This document shows, in pieces, positions 48,445 through 60,007 of a DNA stretch of 64,000 nucleotides. The position numbers and the translations under genes were made by a program. Source of the stretch: Porodaedalea pini. Its lineage: Eukaryota > Basidiomycota > Agaricomycetes > Hymenochaetales > Hymenochaetaceae. Under the pieces are notes generated by a model. That model was not told where the DNA came from. It did no database searches and saw only the letters and a program-made list of their open reading frames with translations. The DNA lies in contig NBAY01000026.1 of NCBI GenBank assembly GCA_002794775.1, positions 372,001-436,000 of the forward strand. Direction: 5' to 3'. Every line of letters starts with the position of its first letter. The stretch's first letter is position 1.

Positions 48445-49630
48445 TTAAGGACAAAAAGTAAGCGTATAATTTGCAGCTTGGCTCGAGGGACATGTCCACA
48501 GTGCTGTCCCGCTACTCTCGTCAAACGCATACGCATATGCGTTCGGGCAATTGTCTTTGAAGAACGAGTAGTAGTCTACGCCGGACGGGGGGCAGGTCGA
48601 CGGTGTGCTGTGCGTGCCTGTGCAACAGTTCGGGGAGTTTCCTGATTTGAGAGGAAATTAGTAGCGGACGGTGAAGAGACATGGCTTTCCTTGCCATCGT
48701 TGTCATCGAGTCCTGCGATACAGGCGCTCTTACATCCGAGAGGGGAACCATCGGAATCAAACGGTCCCTGAAGAGCAGACGGGCCTTCATGAAAGTAAAC
48801 ATCCATAAGTTCTTGATCATATTGCTGCATATGAGAAACAGTCAAACGTACAGATAGAATCCAGATCCACGGGGCAGCTTGCGACAGCACAACCAACATT
48901 GTTCGTAATTGCCATCGGGAGGTCGAATCCATCAACGAGGGAGACTATTATTTACAGTGTAATAAGGCTGTGAATTTACGCATAAACTTGCACAGTAATT
49001 ACCATCGTAATAGTCGGGACTTCCGTTCGTCCCTAGCGTCCATTCTGCCAACGTCGCCGGCGGCACTCCCTGAATAAAAGTTCAGAGGGAAACATATATA
49101 TTAAGGAACATATCGCGGCGAGAAAGTTCTGAGGGATTCTTACCGTGCCAGAGTGAGGGTCACAGAGCAATCCACCATTGCATCCGCCAGTAGCGCATGA
49201 GCTTGGACCCGAGTTCGAACTGAAATCGCAGTCACGGCGGCCCCAAATGCGACCGGACGCCCAATTGTCGGGAACATAGAAACTGACGGATGTGTTGGGA
49301 GGTGCCTCCCATCTGCGTGATATCAGATGTTTAAGTGAGTGGATGGAAAAATAACGAGAAAAAGGAGTTTACCCAGTTGGCTGGCTAGGAACGTTCTGCG
49401 CGACGTTCAAATCTGTAAAAAGCTTTGCAAACGAGCATCAGGAATCTATGGGTATGTACAGAGCTTTGGAGCTCACAGCCGGCCTGAAAAACCAAGTCAG
49501 TTCATGTGACTATGATCAAATGGATGGACTTGACATACCAGATGGTGAAGGAGCATGAGTTGCGCACAGTAAAGGTTCTCGCACTGGCGAAGGAGGCGAG
49601 CAGGAGAAGAATAGCAGAAGTCATCTTCAT
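48445..49630 (-). CDS. Secreted thaumatin-like protein
   Basis: Predicted secreted, disulphide-rich beta-glucan-binding protein, possibly an endo-beta-1,3-glucanase. A signal peptide (MKMTSAILLLLASFASA) is followed by the thaumatin start RTFTVRNSCSFTIW. Diagnostic pieces appear in order over six or seven exons: PSQPTGWEAPPNTSVSFYVP, WASGRIWGRRDCDF, CATGGCNGGLLCD, PPATLAEWTLGTNGSPDYYD, VSLVDGFDLPMAITN, GCKSACIAGL, CPPSGVDYYSFFKDNCPNAY and a Cys-containing end (TLTFCP). About 14-16 cysteines are seen, as in the large thaumatin class. The start is the first of two adjacent in-frame ATGs. In Agaricomycetes such proteins act in cell-wall remodelling and fruiting-body senescence. No relation to the neighbouring genes is evident. 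Confidence 0.9.
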
Positions 49631-52600
49631 ACTTGCTGAGTTGGACGGGCTGAGGAATCACTTTGTGTTGAAACATCTGGATTCGAAAGACACCGCTTTA
49701 TACGCATGAAATAAAGAAAACAGACAAAGATTTCTGCCCAAGGACACTAGTAATTGAGCAAGCTCCGTGAACGCATGACGCAAGCGTTTGTAGGCCTGCA
49801 TTCAAGGATAAACTAAAAGAACCAGCACAGGAGAGCAAGTCCTCGCCATAAACAGGACTGTGCCTTGTGAGCTCGACCAGGCCGAATTAGTCTACGAAGA
49901 ACTCCAAGTCATGCCATTGTCATAACTTGATTTCCTATGCAAACAAGTCGTGACGTGTCCGGACCAAGACAGTTGCAGACGCGAGTATGAATGCTTCTGC
50001 GTAACGTTTCCCGTCGGTCATGGAGAGGCCCATGGTCAGCCGGGCGTCGGAATTGCACGAGATATAGCAAAATAGTCACTCGGGACCGACCGCGTGGAAA
50101 ATGGCATATGAGTCTTCCGGAAAAGCCTTTGTTAGGAATATTGCACATCATCATGCGTTGTCGTGGAATAGATACTTGTGCGTGGATTTGAACATATGAT
50201 GAAGCTCTGTGAGGTGGCGTCGAGTCCACTGAGGTAGCTGGCCGTTGCCATTCAGAGACCGAACGCTGATACTAACGGGCGAGCCGATACAGGCGGACCA
50301 GTCTCATAAGGAAACTGAGACGAAATGAGATTGACGCTTCGAGTGGAGTTCTCATTCGTTGCTCTTCATGCTGTAGTCTTCTTTGACATGTTCACATGAT
50401 CGTCCTAACCGATTTGTTCAAAACTTTTGTGTAAACATTCGCTGGGATAAAGGCGGACTCACCAAATAAAATTCGATCGCTGGGTTCGTAATCCGACAGC
50501 CCGTTGTAATATAAACTCGCATCTGACTTAGATGTGTCCAGCTAGTCTGCGCTCGTTCTCGAGACCAATTTGCCAGCGAGACTCGGAATACGCCGAAACA
50601 AGTGAATCGACGAGTTTCGACTCGGGCATCTTTCACCGGTCTATTCGGATCGCCCTCAAGCAGAATGAATAGGACTTACTGTAAGTGCTATAGCAATTGC
50701 CAGTAGGTAAGGTCCCCTGAAGAAGATAACAGGCGGCTATGCGGATGTGCTAGCAGTGCTTACCAGGCAAAGCAGTTCCCCAGGTACTCGGCGCTGGCAT
50801 ATCAGGCTGGTAATAGCGTCACCATCGCATGGGAAGTTGGCTCGCCAAGTAGCATCTGACAACCTCCCTGAGATTGAGAAGGAAAAAGTACACCATTGTA
50901 CAAATCGGTTTGAAGAGGAACTCACAGCTTTCAAGCATGCCTTGCATTATTAGGCAATGCCCTTCACGTCTTCTAGTAGCACGTAATTACGGCCTTATAC
51001 GTGTCCCATTTTCAACTTCGGAGCATCGTAAAAGTTCATGCATACGTTTTGAGAAGTTTTCCATTTTTTTTGTTGAGTAGGGACGTGGTCCAGCATCCCA
51101 AGAAACCCGGGGATCGCCATCCGCTGGGTATATGAACGTAATCAAAATATTCGTCAAAGTGCAAGCAGATAGCCTAGTCTGTACTTACAGAAGACTAAGA
51201 GTAAATCTGACGGCATCGATGGCATTGTGTAGTGCTGAAATCTTGTGTAAGAACCAGACTATGAACATGGCTGTTAGTTCTTACTCAAGAGGTATCACTG
51301 ACCAGTATCCTCATTTTTTTTCGGACAGTTTTCTACATTAATGTGCAGCATTCGCAGCCAGCTGAGGAATGTGAGTTGTGAAGATGGCTGACGGCCAGAT
51401 ACAAGACTTTGAATCGACTATTCTCCCTATTCGGGTACTTCCGGAAGCTCGGCTATCCACCGCAAAAGCCCTGACTGCCCAACCTCTCTTTGACCACTAC
51501 CGCCACCATCTTGACAGTACTAGTAACTTAAAATGAAGAGCTTACATCCGCTCATTCGTAACTTTCCTCGAGGATTTGAAACTCCTTCGCCATCTGTATT
51601 CAAGTAACCGATGTCATAGGAGTTTCAACAAACGGTCGGCCGAAATTGAAACCGCATCCTCAACTCTCGAGCGTCAAAACAACAGCGCTGTCATATCGCG
51701 CCCATACGAAATGTTCCTATTTGTAGCGGCATGTGGTCTTAAAAGATGTATGAGACAAACACGGTCTGGATGTCAATCGCCAATACTTGTTCTGGCAAAA
51801 CTAGTTCCCTCAATAATCCACCTCTTTGTGTGGGCATGTCTTTTCAACAAGCTTTCCCTTGCAACCCGCATGTGCCCGGCCTTCTACACTCGCAGCTCGG
51901 GCCGACTTTGAAAGCGGTATGTGCGAGTTCGCAATCCCGAAACTATAGACTGATGCAATGATAAGTGGCTGATCCGATTCTACATGTGCCTGCTACATAC
52001 GACTTAATCAGCGACCTGAGTGTCATGGTGCATTTATTGAGGCTGCGGTCGCATCAGGAGCCGAATGATACCACCGCGCCTTACTGGACTCAGACTAGTT
52101 ATTACCGGATATCACGTCTCAGACGGAGTTCTCGGTGATGTTTTAGATTTGAAATGTGCCTATGTTAGCTGAATTTTCGTAAGTTCGTCATTCTACCGCT
52201 AGAGGACTCGAGCCTGTCTAGTAAGTCAGCGGTGCGTTTGTTCTCCGATACTGTCATTTTCCTTTAGTATGGTCACCTAACTAACCAATTGTCTCCAAAT
52301 GTTCATATTTGGATGCATTGGTATCGAGGACGATGTTGAGGTTACCCACACTACTGCTCTAAGGAGATGCCAGACTTCTGGTAAGACTTCTTAACGAAAA
52401 GCCGTCGCTCTCTGCCAATGTGCTGACATATTTTGTCTCCACAATCCCATAATCAACAAGAGACAAAATACTAGCTCATAAAATGTGGCACATCAAACAA
52501 GACTTTTCTCTTTCGGTCGTTTGAATGCTCTGTTTGTACTCACTGGGGAAGCATCCATGCGTTTCAGCTTGAACGGCTCCATTGAGTGTGGTTGCGTGCT

Positions 52601-52807
52601 GCTCAATGTATGTGATAGGTGTGTTATAGTAATGCTTCGTAAACTCCCGACAGCCCTTCCTGTGCCCTTCTTTTGTTGAATTTGCTTTATCACTACAGGT
52701 ATATAAGTGCAAATCACACGCGTCTCATTTTTCACTGTCCTCCATCTCACTTCGACACTACTCAAATAACACTCTCGTCTGAATCGATTGTAGCAACGCC
52801 TTCAATA
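49631..52807. other. About 3.2 kb without a supportable gene
   Basis: Only ORFs of 111 codons or fewer, without domains. Two spots are mildly protein-like. On the minus strand near 50670-50770, NCFAW and GPYLLAIAIALT join across a possible intron, with MRVYITTGCRI further on. On the plus strand near 51746-51960 there is a Cys-rich frame (SIANTCSGKTSSLNNPPLCV). Neither extends into a gene, so they are at most old relics. Confidence 0.4.
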
Positions 52808-53924
52808 ATGTCCCAGAGACGCGCGATTATCCCGTCTGCGATAAAGGGCGTCTTCAGTATGCCATACTGGCTCGCGTATCATGCTTGGACAGCCTTCTTG
52901 TTCACGAAGTCTGACATTAAGACAACGCTCATCCCGATTGTGAGCTTCATTGCAATTATTATTACAATCTAATCAATTCTAAACCACCAAAGACCTGTCT
53001 TGCGGCTGCATCCGCACCGCTTGCATCCGCACCGCTTGCATCCTTCTCTCGCCTCCCACCGACGATTTTCTGGATCTGGCTGCAGCTCCTCCAGTTTGAT
53101 GTCTCAAATCAGACGCTCGATCCAGAAGAGGATATGCAGAACAAGGCCTATCGTCCACTGCCGGCGAAGCGTCTCTCGTTGCGTACGGCACTTATACTTA
53201 GATGGATCCTGCCTCTCGTATGTTTCTTTTGGAGCGCGGGATACAGCGAGGAAGTGTTGTATGCGAGCATTGCAAACTGTGTCTTGACGTATGTATATGA
53301 CGAGATGGGGTACGCTGCGGGCCACTGGGCAGGAAGGAATATCGTGAATGCGCTTGGATTTATGAGCTTCGAGGTCGGCGCGTGCTTGATTGCCGGTGCG
53401 TACCGGTCGGGACTGCCATGGAAGACGCCTTAACAAAGTTGCTAACTGACTCGCATACGACAGGAAAGAATGTTCATTCCTTGGACACGGTATCATGGCT
53501 CTCCATTCTTTGCAGTGCTGGCATCTTTGCAACAACAATCCAGGCGCAGGATTTTAAGGATTCTGCTGGCGATGCACTGGTTGGGCGGCATACCCTTCCA
53601 CTCGTGCATCCCGCGCTCGCTCGTCCGACCCTGTTGGTTGCACTCATGATCTGGAGCATGACACTAAGTGTCGTATGGGGGCTCAGTGCTGAAGCAGCTC
53701 TTCTGTTCAATGTGCTCGGTGCGGCCGTCGGAGGGCGATTCGTCTCGAAGAATGGCATGAAAGCGGACCAGAGAAGTTTTTATTTGTACAATGTAAGTGG
53801 CTGGGCTACTTGTGATAAATTAGACGATGAACTGATCTTGTTACCCAAAATATAGATCTGGCTGTCCTTTGCACATTCGCTTCCTGCTTACTTCCGTTTC
53901 GTTGCAGCGTCGCGCATTTCATAA
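52808..53924 (+). CDS. UbiA-fold membrane enzyme (terpene cyclase/prenyltransferase type)
   Basis: Predicted integral-membrane enzyme acting on a prenyl diphosphate. Exons 52808-52939, 52993-53395, 53464-53792 and 53856-53924 give 310 residues. The first Asp-rich site is WLQLLQFDVSNQTLDPEED followed by NKAYRPLPAKR; the second is AQDFKDSAGD followed by GRHTLPL. These are the two Mg-diphosphate motifs of the UbiA superfamily, in the form seen in fungal UbiA-type enzymes such as the fumagillin sesquiterpene cyclase and the cyathane diterpene cyclase of mushrooms. Several hydrophobic helices surround them. A 15-bp direct duplication (53008-53037) near the start of exon 2 repeats ASAPL. It is followed on the same strand by an MFS transporter and a regulator, which supports a role in a small terpenoid cluster. 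Cyclase against prenyltransferase cannot be decided from sequence alone. Confidence 0.82.
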
Positions 53925-54258
53925 ATAAAGAAAATAACAATGTTTATGACAGGATTTGTTGGCATAAAGCTATTCTATGTGATTAGTAAACTGATCGGCG
54001 TGGTTGAATCAGGAAATAGATACCTTTTAAGGCTCGATCGGCTGTAATCTACTCCCGCAGAGATCGATTCTTCGGCGCTTAGATTGATTCAATGATCGAC
54101 ATCAAATTTTCTTTTCCAGCTTGTGATGACTCGACCTTAGGCTAAATGCTGTTGATGTCTACGGCGACATCGTTCCTTTGGCACTCCGAAACACCGCCGT
54201 GTCTCAAAATTCGCAAAACAAATCTGCAAAAAGGGCCAACGCACGACACGTCAGCAGA
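53925..54258. other. Short intergenic region between the UbiA enzyme and the MFS gene
   Basis: 334 bp containing the promoter of the transporter. An upstream in-frame codon at 54178 could extend the transporter's N-terminus, but the paired ATGs at 54259/54262 are favoured. Confidence 0.45.
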
Positions 54259-56264
54259 ATGATGGACAGAACAGACGATGAAACAAGGCCTCTGCTCGGA
54301 CCAAGCAATCATCAGCAGGTCGGCGCGCTTGGGGATGAACAAGGAAGTTTTTCTGAGTCGCGTTCTCAACGCTCGGCGTTCTCGAATGACACAGCGGGAC
54401 GAGAAGTTCACTCAGAACATGTGCCATTTGCTTACGGGCCACTTGTAGCAATCCTATTCATGGGCGTTGTCCAGCCAATGTGCTTTGAGCTTATATTCCC
54501 TTTTATTAGTAAATTTTCCATTTATTGCCATTTCCTCTTCTGACTCTCGTCCATCTCAGACCAAATGATTATCGAGAACGGTATCACCAACGATCCGGAA
54601 CAGGTCGGGTTTTATACTGGGCTTATTGAATCGATATTCCAGATCATGAGTTTTCTTGCTGGTAAGCCCTTATTCGATGCCGTATCGACAATGAAATCTA
54701 ATGTGTCAGAACAGTCCTTCCGAGCTCGTATATATCAGACCACATTGGACGCAAGCCTGTAGTGCTCTTCGGTACGGCTGGGATGGCACTCTCAATCTCG
54801 CTGTTCGGGATCAGCAAGTCCTATCACATGATGATTGTGACTCGATGCATCGGTGGAACACTCGGCGGGACGATGTCGTGAGTATTTTTTGGACTTCAAA
54901 GTAACGGAAACTCAAATCAGAATCGAACCGACATAGGGCGCTAAAAGTGATGATGGCTGAAATTTACACAAACAGAGCGCACCGCGCCTCTGCTTTCTCT
55001 ACGTTTCAAGTACATTCTGATCTACTTTTCCTTCATGTCGTCTTTTAACTCTGACTCATATTGACCCTAAGATTGCATTCCGGACAGGTCAGATTGTTGG
55101 CCAGCCGCTTGGTGGTCTGCTTTCGCACCCATCTCGCACAATGCCCATATTTGACAATCCTTCTGGAGAAATTATCCATTTTCGCTTCCTTGCTTTATTG
55201 CAGCGGCAATCGCAGCCTTGTCAGTAATCTGGGCGTACTTTGTTCTTGATGAGGTAAGATGTTACGTGGCGCAGAAAGAACTACTCGGCTTACACTACCT
55301 ATGCAGACTTTACCTTCGCGGCTTCGTGGGAAGGCTAGTCAAACGACCAACTCTGAAAGCGAGAATAATTCCTCGGAACAAGCAGACTCAGGGGTTATTT
55401 CTGGCGATTTTGAACCCCGAATCAAAAGTAATTCAATAGCCTCGGTGCTAACGCCTCATGTCTTGTCCGTGCTCACTAGCATCTTCGTCATGACACTCGT
55501 GTCTGAAATTCTCTTTGCACTGTCTGTTTCTCTCAGTTCTTGCTCGTTCTCGCCGCTCATGTGCCATTTAGGTATCCTCTCTTTGCCTTTACCCCCATAG
55601 CCTCTGGTGGACTCGGACTATCCGAACCGCAGATCGGTGCGCACATGGCGGTTCGGTCAGCGATGAACATTGCTGTTCTCTTCGTATACGCCCCCTTCGC
55701 ATCTCGCCTCGGCGCAGTACGGCTCTATCAGGTCGGGATGTCATTGTGGCCTCTAGCTATAGCGAGCCTTCCCGTGCTCAATGCGCTGGCGCGATCTGAT
55801 AATGCGGGTGTCGGATCCTTACCATTCAATGCGATGCTGTTCGTGTTTTTTGTCCTGTGGAGCCTAGGTAACATTGTCTGGCGTAAGTTGTCTGCTTAGG
55901 AATACAATCAACATGCTGAAAAAACCGGTATGACTTCTCAGCTAGCTCGCAGATTGTAGTCATCGAGGCCCCTCCGACCCCAGAGGCACTCGCCAGAGTA
56001 AATGTAAGTGGACCCTTTCTCTAGAAGCTTGATAGAAACTAAAGCTTTTTTTTTGTCCGTGCTAAATAGGGCCTCGCTCAAATGGTACAGACATTCACAA
56101 TGGCGCTCGCTCCAGCAACCGTCACCACGCTCTTCGCGTACTCTATTAAAAACCACATCCTAGGTGGAAACTTCACGTATATTATAATGCTGGCACTGGG
56201 ATGCGGCGGTGCTTTGCATAGCCTTACGCTTAGAGAGCATACCAGAACGGAGACATCGGTATGA
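54259..56264 (+). CDS. MFS transporter, ZIFL/tetracycline-resistance-like 12-TM type
   Basis: Predicted proton-driven exporter in the plasma membrane. A hydrophilic N-terminus (MMDRTDDETRPLLG) precedes TM1 (YGPLVAILFMGVVQPMCF). Later come QVGFYTGLIESIFQIMSF, the MFS loop 2-3 signature SDHIGRKPVVLFG, MMIVTRCIGGTLGG, FRTGQIVGQPLGGLL, RFLALLPAAIAALSVIWAYF, a central Ser/Asn-rich loop, LYPLFAFTPIASGGLGL, and VNGLAQMVQTFTMALAPATV near the end. About eight introns join in frame with GT..AG borders. The loop 2-3 motif and the 12-TM arrangement are intact, so it should be functional. It lies directly downstream of the UbiA enzyme and could export its product. Confidence 0.85.
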
Positions 56265-57808
56265 AAACTTCCAGGTTCTTCCAGGTGAAATTGCCAGTCC
56301 TTGTTTCCGGGACCCAGCGCTGGTCACGCTACATCTTTAAATGTATTCAATGAGAAGCGTTATTGGCACTTGTCTGGACGAACGGCAGGCTGATAAGGAA
56401 CTTGAGCCTGAGCACAACTGGGACGGGCGTGATCTAGAACCCGACAGAAGATGCGAGATGAACTGACACAGATCCAGGTTCAGTTTCCTTCCAAGAGATA
56501 TACCTCTTCGCTGGGGCCAGTCGCAAGTATTTTAACATCACAAGACCGAGTTCAGTTGTGCAAACGTAGTGAGGAACTTTTATTTCACGAGAATTCAGAT
56601 ATTGTTTCCAGCACTGAAAGTCTCATGGCTCATGACATTCTGTATGATCACCTTGACTCTGTTCACTTGGCTTGCAAAGGTTCTCAGCAAGAGATGGAAT
56701 AACTGGTAGTGTATCTCGGATTTGGTAAACCTTGAAATTGGGGGGAGCACGAGAAGGCACAGTACAGTAGCCCCAAGCTACACGGTTGAGATAGGAGACA
56801 CCATGATAGATTCACTTGAGGGGACTTGAGGTAAGCAAATTTTATAGGTCTGTTTTGAGTTCGCGGCGTGCCAATTCCTCTGATGAATATGTCCACATAC
56901 AAAAGAAGCGGTACGTGAGAGCATGTTTTTATCCCATCCTTCCAAGCTGAACCGAGCAAGTCACATACTCGCTGATTATACAATTCGGACTTTATGTCAC
57001 CGAAAGAGTACATTTAGAAGCCTATGTGCGGCACAAGGCTGCATTCAAAAGCTCGTGAGCGGCGCACTGGAGACTGGAGGAGCAGCATTACGAACATAGT
57101 GAGACCATTCACGACACTTCCGTTGCTTACTTTTCGGAGCCGCAACACCGAATAAGTCATAATGGGATAGCTCGTTTTGTACGCTTTTGCCCAAGTGCAT
57201 TAAGTAAACAAATGAAGCGGAAAGTAAAAGAGAAAGTTCAAGACAGTAGAGTTCGTGGCCAGATCGGGTAACTGCACATCACGTGGCTGAACGTGTAGAG
57301 TAAAACAATTGTTTTTGTCCGAGCTTGTCTCCCTTTGCTCTCGAAGCGCCAGCTCTCTCTCAGCGACGGAGCGAACAAGAGCTCTGTTTTGGAAACATGA
57401 ATTGGGAACAAACTAAGTCACCATCCGTCGGGACCGTTCGGTATCTTTTCTGAGAAGACTCATGTTTTTTTCTGCAGCGAGCAGTGGACGAAGCTGACCT
57501 GGATCCTACAGCTCCTTGTGGAGAGCAATATGCTGCATATGGCTTCCTTTGTCCTTTTGAAGAACGTGCTTTGCGCTAAGCCCGTTGCGACAGAATGTGG
57601 AGCCGTCGCGCTCGAAAGGGACAACCAGCTTGAAAATGACATGGGGCATGCACGAAATGTACGTTATATGTATCTTCATTTCCCCTATTCACGTCAAGAT
57701 ACTTCTACTGCCCTTTGCCCCTTATTTTCCTATATAAATCATCACTCTCACTGTCTTTTCATGCCTCATTTCTTCTGCAGATTGAGAAAGGACTTATTCA
57801 TACCGACG
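56265..57808. other. Gene-free stretch upstream of the Ser/Pro-rich gene
   Basis: No gene supported. CT-rich tracts near 57340-57360 and 57740-57780 and a possible intron end (TTCTTCTGCAG at about 57770-57780) suggest that the next gene may have a 5' exon here. Confidence 0.4.
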
Positions 57809-58722
57809 ATGGAGCTGCCCCAACCCACGCCCTTGCCCGCTTCACGCCTCCATCGAGTCTCCTACGACTCTGATCGTACCCTTGGCTCTTCAAGCACGGA
57901 TTCTGGATCGAACGCAGTATCTTCTCTGCCTGCATTAATTTCGGATGATTTTGGCTCGCCGTACAGTGGTTGGAGTTCGACGAACCCGGCCATCTCGTCT
58001 CCCCCAACATCACCAGCACCAACATCCTCGTATATGCCTCTCCATAACTCGGGGGCAGACAAGGATCCCCTTATGATCGCAGGATTGCTCTTAGATCTGG
58101 ACGCGGCTTCAAACGTATTCACGGTCAGCTTTCGGCCGCTGAAAATGCAGACCTGGACCATGCGGCAGAGTCTGGAAAAAGTTGGGGCAAGAGAATGCAG
58201 ACCAAGCCTTGCCAGCGCCCGCCCTTTTGTCTCATCCCGACGACGCCGGAGACGGCTGATGCAATTCTCGTCATACCCGGTCCTACTCTCTCACCTTCTT
58301 CTGGATGGCTTTCCACGCATGGTATACCCACGCCATACTCATTTGTTCCAGGACGTTCCTCTCAAAGCTCCTCAACATCATCATCACCGTCCGCGCCACC
58401 TCCATCATCATTTTCATGCGGCTTCTCATCTTATGGCCTCGACGTTAAAAGTGAAGGCGATGCGCCTGCTGGTGAGAGTGGAACCACGGCTCGGAAGTCC
58501 CCACGCACACAGGTACAGGCCCTTGAACAGTATCGGCAGCGCCAGCAACGCGGATTGCTGTTCGTAGGTGCAGCGATGGCGCATGTACACGCTGTGCGCC
58601 GTGCGCGACGCGTTCCTCCCGGGACACGCATGCGAGCTTTTAAGGTTTTTTGGAATAGAGACCCAAGGGTGGTATTTGGCAAAGCAGGCATGGTTCCTGT
58701 TCCGCTGACGAGGATAACATGA
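57809..58722 (+). CDS. Unrecognised Ser/Pro-rich protein, probable frameshift
   Basis: From 57809 (MELPQPTPLPASRLHRVSYD) the frame is Ser/Pro-rich and protein-like as far as about 58113 (GLLLDLDAASN). Convincing coding character then continues in another frame (RIHGQLSAAENADLDHAAES) through TPETADAILVIPGPTLSPSS and a basic C-terminus (AVRRARRVPPGTRMRAF) to the stop at 58722. The two frames meet at about 58113-58128. A single missing base, or a 14-nt GT..AG 'intron' that is too short to be real, would join them. No known domain is seen. The composition suggests a nuclear or regulatory protein with long disordered regions. It lies between the transporter and the Zn2Cys6 regulator on the same strand. 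It could be a broken gene, a sequencing error, or a gene with a different exon plan. Confidence 0.5.
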
Positions 58723-60007
58723 GGATGATATGCAATGGTAGAACGGGTGAAGGGACGATAACGTCGAGACGTGCGAGCATAAAGTTTGTAGATGCACAAT
58801 CTCCCATAGTCGTAGTGCGATTCTTCGATTCCTTTCTCATATTTTCACGCGTCTGCTGCCTAAAAGTCAGAATTCAGACCTCCGTTCGTAACCCGAAGGC
58901 ACTCAAGAACACCGGTGTTCGTAGTGACGTCGAGATCAACGAGCGTAAAGTCGATTCATACTCCGAAAATCTCAAACTATTGTCAGCATCAATATCGATC
59001 CCGGTGACTCATGTTGGCGCTGGAATGCAAACAAAGACGGACCGGTGAGCGCTATTCTGCGCGTCTACTTAACTGACTGCGAGCGGACTTGGAACTTTGC
59101 TCATTGTTCCGACCGGTATGCACATCTGCCGCAGGCAGGAGTTGGTGGCACTAGGCGATTAACCATCTGTTTTCTAGTTGAGTTGAGATGGAGTCATGAC
59201 TGGAGTTGAAAATGGACTGACGACGGTGGCACGATGATCGAGCTCAAGTGAGGTGCATTAATGAAACACTCTTCTGAGCTTCAAATGCGGCGTATCTCTG
59301 AGTCTGGTTACAGGGCATATGCACTCCCCAACACAGCAGAGACGGGCGCACCGCTGCTATTGATGGGCATGCATAAGACCGCAAGTAGCGGACTGAAATA
59401 TAGTGATTATTTTTCGAGTTTGAAGATAGAAGAGAGATGCTAGGTCGTAGTTCATATCATTTGTCGAAACTTTGGGGTGAGTGTGTTGGAATTTTTACTT
59501 GGGCAATTGTATCAGACTCGGGGGTCATCTCTGAATCAACTTCTCTTGCAGTACTAGTGTTCGGATAACCAGCTATGAGCTAGCGAATTCACTCATAAAG
59601 GCCGGCTCAGGTACTCCCCAGGGATAAATTTCGCGTCACAGACGGCCGAAACTGAGTTAAACAGTTGCGCAAACCAAATCTTTCAAGAAGTTTGATGAAC
59701 GCGATGAGGTTTGAACTCGATAGTATTTCGATCCGTAGTTAGTGGGACATACATATATGATTTAATATTCAAGCTTACATAACAATGAATATAAAACTGC
59801 AAAGTGCGGGTTACTACCTTTGGGGAACGGCGAAAGTAAGTTATCTAGAACTAGATAACTTACAGTAGTACTGGAATAGATAAAAACGGCAGTTGCACGT
59901 GCGTGTGTCACGGAAAGATATCGCCCGACGATCGGCCTATTCCGTAACATGGAAATATCCAGTTTCTCCGTTGGACTTCATGTTCATTCATCCTCAGCCC
60001 TGACTCA
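58723..60007. promoter_or_regulatory. Intergenic region upstream of the Zn2Cys6 regulator
   Basis: About 1.3 kb without a gene. A short inverted repeat, GTTATCTAGAACTAGATAAC, lies at about 59841-59860 and is perfectly palindromic; it could form a hairpin or be a dimer-binding site. No TATA box is obvious. Confidence 0.4.

Noticed and set aside
51576..51961. Cys-containing plus-strand frames, possibly a secreted enzyme remnant
   Set aside because: Could not be extended with splice sites in either direction, and no family motif is present.
57518..57808. 5' extension of the Ser/Pro-rich gene from an ATG at 57518
   Set aside because: It is open in frame but contains a CT-rich tract ending in a good acceptor (TTCTTCTGCAG), which looks like intron or leader rather than protein.
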